Origin: an uncultured Ruminococcus sp.
GTDB taxonomy: Bacteria > Bacillota > Clostridia > Oscillospirales > Ruminococcaceae
Reading direction: 5' to 3'
DNA: 14,071 nucleotides
NCBI GenBank assembly: GCA_945876405.1
Contig: CAMCOJ010000021.1
Location: 1-14,071 of the forward strand
This document shows positions 1 to 6,533 of this stretch, piece after piece. The notes under the pieces were generated by a model, which had not been told where the DNA came from, searched no databases, and saw only the letters and a program-made list of their open reading frames with translations. The position numbers and the translations under genes were made by a program. The first letter of the stretch is position 1. Each line of letters starts with the position of its first letter.

Positions 1-42
1 TTCTGCCTGTCTCGTGGGCTCGGAGATGTGTATAAGAGACAG
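1..42. other. Illumina Nextera adapter and i7 index (synthetic, not genomic)
   Basis: Bases 24-42 are the 19-bp Tn5 mosaic end AGATGTGTATAAGAGACAG. Bases 9-23 match the rest of the Nextera read-2 (i7-side) adapter. Bases 1-8, TTCTGCCT, are the complement of the standard Nextera i7 index N703 (AGGCAGAA) and sit exactly where the index belongs. The contig therefore ends in untrimmed library adapter, and native sequence starts at base 43. An open frame runs through the adapter from a GTG at 14, so an automatic call would begin with the false residues MGSEMCIRDR. Confidence 0.97.
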
Positions 43-43
43 G

Positions 44-349
44 TACGGAGAATACATGATAGGGACAGTAATACTCGAAAACTGTTCTTTTAACGAAAAG
101 CATAAAGAAGAAAAAAATGTAGTCTATCTAAAGATAAGTCCTGATTCAATGTTTGATGATTTTGAATTTGAATATAAGTGGCTAACTTTCAATTCAACAA
201 AAGAAGATATAATAAATACTCTTGGAGAATCCATTGTAGAAGACCAAATAACATATATGATCGATGATAAAACAAAGATTAATTTTAAAATATCAGATAA
301 CAAAATATACAAGGTTACAATATCAATTTATGATTTTTATAATGAATAA
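44..349 (+). CDS. Hypothetical protein, 5'-truncated by contig end
   Basis: This is the C-terminal part (about 101 codons) of an unknown protein. The frame is open from the first native codon to a TAA at 347-349. An ATG at 56 is available but has no convincing ribosome binding site, so the true start is probably off the contig. The visible part is acidic and Lys/Ile/Asn-rich, with alternating hydrophobic stretches (TVILENCSF, YKWLTFNST, YKVTISIYDF) that suggest a small beta-rich fold. No motif is recognisable and no signal peptide or membrane segment is seen. It lies 39 bp upstream of a short ORF and could share an operon with it. Base composition is AT-richer than that of the genes to the right. 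Confidence 0.55.
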   Translation, partial: YGEYMIGTVILENCSFNEKHKEEKNVVYLKISPDSMFDDFEFEYKWLTFNSTKEDIINTLGESIVEDQITYMIDDKTKINFKISDNKIYKVTISIYDFYNE

Positions 350-388
350 ATCGATATGAAATATATATATAAACAAGGAGATGTTTTT

Positions 389-490
389 ATGCCAAATTTA
401 ACCAGAGATGAAGCTGCCTCTACAATTAGTGTAGATGACATAACTAACACTTCTGATGAATTATTCAGAGTGGGATACATACTCAAGTGA
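389..490 (+). CDS. Small ORF, 33 aa, possibly coupled to the downstream membrane protein
   Basis: A short frame opens with ATG at 389, eight bases after a good Shine-Dalgarno AAGGAG (375-380), and ends at TGA 488-490. The peptide starts MPNLTRDEAASTISVDDI and is acidic and soluble-looking. Its stop lies 13 bp before the preferred start (504) of the next gene, an arrangement that fits translational coupling. The ribosome site is the best in this part of the window, which argues that translation does start here. It could be a real small protein, a leader peptide, or the broken N-terminus of a longer protein. The first residues vaguely resemble the start of actinobacterial-type PepN aminopeptidases, but that is too weak to use. 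Confidence 0.4.
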   Translation: MPNLTRDEAASTISVDDITNTSDELFRVGYILK

Positions 491-503
491 TTGGGTGGTT
501 TTG

Positions 504-1676
504 ATGAAGATAAGATTTAAGTATATTATGATTACACTTTTAGTAGTCATAATTATATTGGGTATTATTGTTTATAGAGGGTATTTTTATTATCCGGATA
601 TACAAATTAAGGTATCTGGTTTGTATAATGAGCATTCAAGGACTGTATGTTTAAACAATGATTATTATAGAATTAATGATGGCAATATATATAATTTGGA
701 TGATCAAAAAAGTATTTATCAGACAAGCGATAAATACGCATTCATGAAACCATTCGGTAATTTACTTTGGGTAATTGATAACAGTACTCCAGACAATCTT
801 AAAGCGTTAAATTCATCGGGAAAAGTAGTAAAAAGCTATTCAATACCTGATTATATAAATGATTTTTTTATTAATGATACCGTGATTTTCTGTGTATCAT
901 CTAACGGAATTGAAATTTATGAACTATATGATGATGGTCATAAAAAACAGCTCCCGATAGATTATTCTCTTGTATTTGAGTCAGAAAATTCATACTCCAG
1001 GCTGTATAAATATAGTTGCAGGTATGGAGAGTGTTTATATTTTGACATGGATTCAGATAACTATGCTAATTCTTATTTTGCTGTCGATTCAAAGAATCAA
1101 AATATAATCAGCTCTAACGGAAGGATAAATTTATTGCTGTTTGAGACAGACCGAATAGTTTATACCGAATCATTATTTCAATTAAGAAAGCTATACGAAT
1201 ATTCTTTTGTCAATAATACAGAGAATTGTCATATTGCTGATGTTGCAGATTATACCCAGGGATTCTTTGAAAAAACACCATATTTTGCGGATGAAAAATA
1301 TATAGTCTCTGTTGCGCAGATTACTACATCACGGTCAATCGCAAGGGACGGAGGACCAGCGGCAACCACCTGCAAAATGTCAAATCACAAAAGCGACTGT
1401 TTGTATATCATCAATACTGACGACTGCACAAAATCACTGCAGTACAGCACCAATACCTTTGAGCGAATAATATATGCGGATAGCAAAAAGGCAATAACCT
1501 ACTATAACGGCAAGTATTTAACATACTCACTTGATGATTGGAGTGTTATTGACTCACAAGCTGCTGTAGAAATTCAAAATAGAGGTTCTTATACTTTTGA
1601 AGCCTGTGGTGATTACATTTTTATTTTTGATATGAATTCCGATGAATTGTTAAACAAGATTAGTGTTGTTAATTAA
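504..1676 (+). CDS. Membrane-anchored extracytoplasmic protein of unknown function
   Basis: The protein is 390 aa from the preferred ATG at 504, which follows GGGTGG (493-498). The same frame extends to an ATG at 456, but that start has no Shine-Dalgarno and overlaps the preceding small ORF. Residues about 8-25 form one hydrophobic segment (ITLLVVIIILGIIV) after a basic MKIRFK start, so it is a signal anchor with the rest outside the cell. The body is rich in Tyr, Asn, Asp and Ser with repeated short beta-strand patterns (YYRINDGNIYNLDD, NLLWVIDNS, VIFCVSSNGIEIYEL, AITYYNGKYLTYSL), reminiscent of a beta-propeller. There are several cysteines, possibly forming disulfides. No catalytic motif is recognised. 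It is convergent with the c-di-GMP enzyme gene and shares its terminator. Confidence 0.75.
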   Translation: MKIRFKYIMITLLVVIIILGIIVYRGYFYYPDIQIKVSGLYNEHSRTVCLNNDYYRINDGNIYNLDDQKSIYQTSDKYAFMKPFGNLLWVIDNSTPDNLKALNSSGKVVKSYSIPDYINDFFINDTVIFCVSSNGIEIYELYDDGHKKQLPIDYSLVFESENSYSRLYKYSCRYGECLYFDMDSDNYANSYFAVDSKNQNIISSNGRINLLLFETDRIVYTESLFQLRKLYEYSFVNNTENCHIADVADYTQGFFEKTPYFADEKYIVSVAQITTSRSIARDGGPAATTCKMSNHKSDCLYIINTDDCTKSLQYSTNTFERIIYADSKKAITYYNGKYLTYSLDDWSVIDSQAAVEIQNRGSYTFEACGDYIFIFDMNSDELLNKISVVN

Positions 1677-1705
1677 TATAATTGAATCATTTATATGTAT
1701 TATAC

Positions 1706-1740
1706 AAAAACAGCCTCCCTGTTACAGAGAGGCTGTTTTT
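1706..1740. terminator. Bidirectional intrinsic terminator
   Basis: CAGCCTC (1711-1717) pairs with GAGGCTG (1729-1735). The stem is flanked by five A on the left and a run of T on the right, so it can stop transcription from both sides. An inner CTG/CAG pairing leaves a TTA loop, and that TTA (1722-1724) is the TAA stop codon of the minus-strand gene. The last sense codons of that gene (Lys-Thr-Ala-Ser-Leu) lie in the descending arm. Confidence 0.9.
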
Positions 1741-4700
1741 TTATCCTGTTTATCACGCTGGCAGCTGATTATCTCTTCCTTAATCCTGTCGGGAACAGGT
1801 TTCGGCTCATAGAGCGGACGGTCAATGTAGTAGCCCTGAATAAGGTCAACGCCGCATTCAATAACTGTCCTGAGTTCTCCGCTTGTCTCAACACCCTCAG
1901 CTAGCACAATGATATTCCTGAGCTTTGCATGGGATACAAGACTCAGAATAATATTCTGTCGGCTTATATCGCTGTCGCAGCCGCTTATTATAGAACGGTC
2001 TATCTTAATCAGGTCGGGATTAAGAGTAATAAGGGCATATTCGTTGTTGTAGCCGCATCCGAAATCATCAAGTGCAATAATGGCATTCCATTTTTCCATG
2101 CGCTTCTTTTTTGCCTTTACAAATTCTTCATTTGCCTGCTCGCCCTCAAGTATTTCAAGAACAACTCTGTCAAGAATATCACCGTTTTCCAATTCGATAT
2201 AGTCAACATCCTCGGACTTCATTTTGCAGTCGGAAATAGAATTAACAAACACTCTTGCATTTTTGTCCACTTTTCCTGATTCACGAAGGAGACGGAAACT
2301 TCTCAGTGCAATATTCCATGTGAGACGCTCTACATCGTAAAGCTTTGCTCCTGTTTTGGCAATCCGGATAAATTCAAGAGGCGACCTGAGAAGCTCCGAC
2401 TGAGGACGCATAAGTGCTTCATAACCAAATATCTCTCCCGTTTTTACAGATACAATGCTCTGGAATGCGTATTTTATGCTTTCCTCATCTATTATCCTGT
2501 TCATCTCCTCCACACCCGTTATGAGAATAGAATCCTTGTTATATGAGCTAAGGTCAAATTCTGCGATTCTTCCCTTTGTGGAATGCTTTACAGTGTACAT
2601 TGCAAAGTCGGAATATTTAATGAGTGTTTCATAGGAATCCGAATCATCCGGATACCATGAAACGCCGCCGCTGGCTCTCAGCCTGAAATGAGTTCCGTCA
2701 GCAAGAGTGCAGTAGCTTTCATTTAATTTATCACTGACAGTACTGATAATACCACGTATTTCGTCCCTTGTGTCAAAACCGTAGAGAAATATGTTGAATT
2801 CGTCTCCGGAGAGTCTGGATACAACTCCGCCGTAATCACGGAAAAGCTTGAACACATTGGCAGCAGTCTTTATATAGTCATCTCCGAAATCATGACCATA
2901 GGTGTCGTTCACATACTTAAGGTTATCCATATCCCACATAAGAAATGCGGCAGTTTTAAGTTTTTCAGGGGCAGCAAACAGCTCACCCACCCTGTTAATA
3001 TATGCACGTCTGTTAAGAAGTCCTGTAGTAACATCATAGTCACGCTCATACTCTATCTTCTTTTTCTCGATAACACTGCCCGTAACATCCATTACAAGTC
3101 CGATAACATTATCCTTTCCAGCCATTATACGGCATCTGAACCACCTGTTCAGCACACTGCTGTACATATCTATGGACTGGGATTCATCATGCATTTCTGT
3201 CATCCTTGTAATGAAACCGCTTGTGGTAAGAATGCCGCTGTCATCTATACCGTTTATAATTTTCAGAAATTCATCTGCACCGATCACCGTATCACCGGCT
3301 GGCAGAGAAGTGATATTAAGAAGCTTGATAAGACTTTCGCCCATAAAAACACTTCTGTCACGGGGCTCATACATAAACACGCCTATGCCCATATCTACCA
3401 TACTGATTATCTTTGAAACTCTCGATGCCTGCTCCTTAACAGTTATCTGAAGCCCGGTGATGGAACCGGAAAGCATGTCTATTTCGCTGATACCTGAGGG
3501 AGCAAAAGTTATTATGCCGTTATCGCCCATTTTTTCATCCAGCCGAACCGCAATCTTCTTAACCGGAGTGGTTATTCGCCTGCTGATTATCACTGCAAAT
3601 ATGAGGCTGAATACCACAGAAATAATCGTGGACAACACCAGCATGGAGATAATGGTGTTGTAAATACTCAGTATCCTGCCCTTGTCTGCGACGGAAACAA
3701 GAGCCCATTTTTCTTTGATGTAAGGCGAACCTGAATTGTACAGTTTCATTGGCTGTATGCAGCCTATAGAACTAATTTCCGAACCTCTGCTGAAATCATA
3801 AATCTCTGAAGATATTTTTTCGCTGCCACTGATAACGGTATTTTCATTCACAAGACGGGTATAAATGGCGCCCGAATGTATAACAGGTGTGTATACACCA
3901 CTGCCCTCCTTATCCTGAGCCAAAATATAACAGGCACTTTCATTGAAGAAATCATTGGATGGAATAAGGCTGAAAAAAGTCTTTTTCATTATTCCAATCC
4001 CCAAAACGCCATAAACTGTACCATCACTGGCTATAAGGGGTATTGTATATTTCATACTTGGCTGCTGCATTGAAGCAAATGCCGAAAAACCGTTCCAGTG
4101 TCCCATAGCACTCACAGGTACACTGGAGTTATTACGGGCAGTCTCTATTGTTTCAAAGTAAAAGTCAAGCTCATCCTCATTCTGTCTGCTGACTTCCATA
4201 TGAGATGACCATCCCGAATCCAGAGTGATACCCATCTCCTTTGCTATATCCGAACTGCCCATTTCCATAAAAATATCAGTATTATTTGCTCGGTCATTTG
4301 AATTAATGTCCAGATCTCTAAGATACAGACCACTTTTCTTTAAATCACCGTCCCTGCTGTAAAGTTCACCTGAATCAAGAATAATAAACACATCATTAAC
4401 AGAGCTTTTTCTGAGAAGTTCCACAAGTCTCTGTGAGGACAGTCTTATGACCTCCTTATTAAGCTGCTTGTCTTCTGAAATTTCTGTGGCAGACCGGCCG
4501 TTTGCCTCAAGATATGCTCCTGTCATAGAATTGATTTCCCGAGCTGCATCAAACAATGGTACAATCTTGTCATTCATCATATTCTCGACATAGTTTTTCC
4601 TGTTCACGGTCTTTTCGATGAACATATTGTAGGCATATCGTTTTATGCAGGAAAACTCCCCGCTTACAGCAAGAGTGGTGATGAAAACACTCATCTGAAT

Positions 4701-4796
4701 CAGGGAAAGCATTATCATCGGCACAACAATTCTGTGGAATAACGGCGAACTTACTTTCTTTTTACCGCCGGCTTTACTTTTTTTCAACTTTCCCAC
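1722..4796 (-). CDS. Membrane sensor c-di-GMP enzyme: dCache-HAMP-PAS-like-GGDEF-EAL
   Basis: A 1024-aa integral membrane enzyme predicted to make and/or break c-di-GMP. Transmembrane segments at about 23-45 and 377-404 bracket an extracytoplasmic dCache-type ligand domain (about 50-375). HAMP (405-455), a PAS-like region (456-575), GGDEF (580-750) and EAL (755-1000) follow. The cyclase signature is SGDEF (663-667), a variant kept in active cyclases; the preceding WDMDNLKYVNDTYGH block is intact. The inhibitory I-site RxxD is replaced by DYGG (654-657). EAL residues look complete: E793, N852, E881, D910-D911, K931, E967, Q987, although EITES reads EILEG and the loop-6 motif reads DDFGCGYNN. 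The start may be GTG at 4796 or, better spaced from AAGGGG, TTG at 4787. It lies 27 bp after the lipoprotein gene with no terminator between, so the two are probably co-transcribed and may act as one sensor. Confidence 0.92.
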   Translation of the reverse strand: MGKLKKSKAGGKKKVSSPLFHRIVVPMIMLSLIQMSVFITTLAVSGEFSCIKRYAYNMFIEKTVNRKNYVENMMNDKIVPLFDAAREINSMTGAYLEANGRSATEISEDKQLNKEVIRLSSQRLVELLRKSSVNDVFIILDSGELYSRDGDLKKSGLYLRDLDINSNDRANNTDIFMEMGSSDIAKEMGITLDSGWSSHMEVSRQNEDELDFYFETIETARNNSSVPVSAMGHWNGFSAFASMQQPSMKYTIPLIASDGTVYGVLGIGIMKKTFFSLIPSNDFFNESACYILAQDKEGSGVYTPVIHSGAIYTRLVNENTVISGSEKISSEIYDFSRGSEISSIGCIQPMKLYNSGSPYIKEKWALVSVADKGRILSIYNTIISMLVLSTIISVVFSLIFAVIISRRITTPVKKIAVRLDEKMGDNGIITFAPSGISEIDMLSGSITGLQITVKEQASRVSKIISMVDMGIGVFMYEPRDRSVFMGESLIKLLNITSLPAGDTVIGADEFLKIINGIDDSGILTTSGFITRMTEMHDESQSIDMYSSVLNRWFRCRIMAGKDNVIGLVMDVTGSVIEKKKIEYERDYDVTTGLLNRRAYINRVGELFAAPEKLKTAAFLMWDMDNLKYVNDTYGHDFGDDYIKTAANVFKLFRDYGGVVSRLSGDEFNIFLYGFDTRDEIRGIISTVSDKLNESYCTLADGTHFRLRASGGVSWYPDDSDSYETLIKYSDFAMYTVKHSTKGRIAEFDLSSYNKDSILITGVEEMNRIIDEESIKYAFQSIVSVKTGEIFGYEALMRPQSELLRSPLEFIRIAKTGAKLYDVERLTWNIALRSFRLLRESGKVDKNARVFVNSISDCKMKSEDVDYIELENGDILDRVVLEILEGEQANEEFVKAKKKRMEKWNAIIALDDFGCGYNNEYALITLNPDLIKIDRSIISGCDSDISRQNIILSLVSHAKLRNIIVLAEGVETSGELRTVIECGVDLIQGYYIDRPLYEPKPVPDRIKEEIISCQRDKQDKKTASL

Positions 4797-4823
4797 CCCT
4801 TATATCACATCCATAAATAAGTA

Positions 4824-6275
4824 TTATCTCCCCGCTGTCGAGGTATATCCCGACAAAAATCCCTCATACCATTTTTCAAAGGCTGCATCATCAGTATAGG
4901 AAGATATTACGGATGTACGATTCTCGCCTCCTGCTATTCTTTCCTGTGCAGCTGCCTTGTCTTCAGAAGCCGTCCGGCTGATATAATCTCCGAGAAAATC
5001 CCTTATCTTATCGGAATTATCATACGGCGGAGCAGTATAAAGCTCGCGGGAATTTATCTCATTAATAGCAATACTAAGTGTATCCTGAATTATTCTGCTT
5101 GAAGAACTTTCTGCGGAAGATATCTTTTCATAATCACTTGCTGCCTTTTTGACAGGAAGATAACCGGAATTTACAGCATATTTGATATTTCTGGTTTCAT
5201 CAGTAAACCATTTTAGAAATACTGCACAGGCGTATTCTGTCTTTTGATCTGAGCCTTTAACACACATTCCTGCACCCTGCTGAACAACATAAGGAGAAGT
5301 TCCCTCAAAATCCGGAACAGGAAGCACCATACTCTCAATCGGATAACTGTTGTCATCATCGACAGTTACCTCTGAAGGGAAATATGCAGCTCCCGTGGTA
5401 GAGCAGATAAGGGCTATGATATCTCCTGTTTTTGCGTCATCAGAACGGAATCTGTTGTTTGCGGCATAGTAACCCTTTACAAGAGGAACGTAATAATTCT
5501 CCCATAATCTCTTTACTGCATTCTTATCCGATACAGGAGTAACCGTGCCATCTGTGCTGACAGACTCAAACGGACTGCCCAGCTGCTTTGCGCCGATTAT
5601 CATGTAATTAGCCACAGAATCTCTTCCGAAAAACGCCTTGCCATCGTTTAAAATATTGGGCGTAAGAGCATCAGTATATTCATAATATTTTTCGGATACC
5701 TCCGCAAGTCCCTCCCACGTGGAAAGATCATCGGTTGTTACCCCGGCAGAACCGGCAAATTTATCCCAGTCAGTCCTGTTAAGTATCATTATCTCGGTAC
5801 TTTTTGCAACAGGGAATATTTTCAGAGTCCCGTCACCTGCAAATCTGCCCTCGCTCATATATCCGGGAATATATTCATTCTGTTCCTCCTCAGTAAAATA
5901 CTGTCCTATATCCGCAAGTTTCCCTGCCTTGTCAGCAAGATATGCAGTTTCCGAATAGGCTGCAAAAATATCCGGAAGTTCCTCAGCACCCACGTCATTA
6001 TTGACTGCTGCGATAACACTGTCATAAAGCTCTGAAACAGTATTTTTAGAAAGTGCTTCCACAATAATGCCTTTTTCCATTCCGGTAGTCTGGTTGAACT
6101 CATTAACCATTTCATCGAACATCGTCTGCTGAACACCGTTATAGTAATGCCATACAGTCACAGTAACAGGGTCATTTTTATCAAGAAGTTTATCGTATCC
6201 CTCCGAGCAGCTGCATAATGCACCAAGTACTGAAACAACGGAGACTGCCAGTGCAGTAAGCTTATTTCTTTTCAT
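4824..6275 (-). CDS. Family 1 extracellular solute-binding lipoprotein (sugar-type)
   Basis: A 483-aa secreted lipoprotein of the ABC-type family-1 solute-binding proteins, usually carbohydrate binders. The ATG at 6275 is chosen because GAGGAA (6281-6286) is correctly spaced before it; an ATG 17 codons upstream lacks such a site. The N-terminus MKRNK plus a hydrophobic core ends in LCSC, a likely lipobox with Cys23 lipidated. The mature part begins VTVTVWHYYNG, typical of the family, and continues with LPDIFAAYSETAYLADKAG, LNRTDW and a C-terminal helical region. No permease or ATPase gene is nearby; the downstream partner is a dCache c-di-GMP enzyme. It may therefore present a ligand to that sensor rather than feed a transporter, which is inference. 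Alternatively it serves a transporter encoded elsewhere. A consensus promoter lies directly upstream. Confidence 0.9.
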   Translation of the reverse strand: MKRNKLTALAVSVVSVLGALCSCSEGYDKLLDKNDPVTVTVWHYYNGVQQTMFDEMVNEFNQTTGMEKGIIVEALSKNTVSELYDSVIAAVNNDVGAEELPDIFAAYSETAYLADKAGKLADIGQYFTEEEQNEYIPGYMSEGRFAGDGTLKIFPVAKSTEIMILNRTDWDKFAGSAGVTTDDLSTWEGLAEVSEKYYEYTDALTPNILNDGKAFFGRDSVANYMIIGAKQLGSPFESVSTDGTVTPVSDKNAVKRLWENYYVPLVKGYYAANNRFRSDDAKTGDIIALICSTTGAAYFPSEVTVDDDNSYPIESMVLPVPDFEGTSPYVVQQGAGMCVKGSDQKTEYACAVFLKWFTDETRNIKYAVNSGYLPVKKAASDYEKISSAESSSSRIIQDTLSIAINEINSRELYTAPPYDNSDKIRDFLGDYISRTASEDKAAAQERIAGGENRTSVISSYTDDAAFEKWYEGFLSGYTSTAGR

Positions 6276-6339
6276 AACTGTTCCTCGATTCTTTTTTGTA
6301 ATGAAGTGATAAAATCTGTCAACCATATTCTTTGTAATA

Positions 6340-6367
6340 ATTATACCAAAAAAATCTTAAATGTCAA
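6340..6367 (-). promoter_or_regulatory. Sigma-A promoter of the lipoprotein / c-di-GMP operon
   Basis: On the minus strand a perfect TTGACA (6362-6367) and a perfect TATAAT (6340-6345) are separated by 16 bp. The expected start is near 6333, giving a leader of about 58 nt before the ATG at 6275. A match this close to consensus suggests strong basal expression unless it is repressed. Confidence 0.85.
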
Positions 6368-6389
6368 GTATAACATTATAAAATCATAA

Positions 6390-6434
6390 ATACGGTTTTG
6401 TACTGTACATACGGTTGATTCTCTGTGTGCACAG
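6390..6434. promoter_or_regulatory. Candidate operators between the divergent c-di-GMP promoters
   Basis: Three ordered elements lie between the two promoters. A direct repeat ATACGGTT occurs at 6390-6397 and 6409-6416, 19 bp apart and so close to two helical turns. A palindrome TGTAC-T-GTACA lies at 6399-6409. A second palindrome CTGTG-TG-CACAG lies at 6423-6434. The cluster sits upstream of both -35 regions, where a shared regulator could act on both directions. No regulator family is assigned. Confidence 0.4.
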
Positions 6435-6454
6435 TTTATTTTACTGTTTTTATA

Positions 6455-6483
6455 TTGTGTTTTCGACTCAAACATGTTATAAT
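6455..6483 (+). promoter_or_regulatory. Promoter of the PAS-GGDEF-EAL-PAS gene
   Basis: TATAAT (6478-6483) is preceded by TG one base upstream, an extended -10. A weak TTGTGT (6455-6460) lies 17 bp further up. The start would be near 6490, with a leader of about 44 nt and AAAGGGG shortly before the ATG at 6534. The poor -35 beside an extended -10 suggests weaker or activator-dependent expression than on the opposite strand. Confidence 0.65.
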
Positions 6484-6533
6484 AACTAAAGAAGTATTTT
6501 ATGATATATCCGGTTAAATGAAAGGGGATTGTT

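Noticed and set aside
14..43. GTG start giving an N-terminus MGSEMCIRDR for the first gene
   Set aside because: It is translated adapter sequence; native DNA begins at 43.
456..503. ATG at 456 as the start of the membrane protein
   Set aside because: It has no Shine-Dalgarno, overlaps the 33-aa ORF, and puts 16 polar residues before the basic-hydrophobic anchor; the ATG at 504 fits better.
2892..3663. Several + strand open frames opposite the dCache enzyme gene
   Set aside because: They are antisense to a long gene with recognised domains, lack ribosome sites and show no protein-like pattern.
6276..6326. 17-codon N-terminal extension of the solute-binding lipoprotein
   Set aside because: It would put charged residues before the signal peptide and ignores the GAGGAA site placed for the ATG at 6275.
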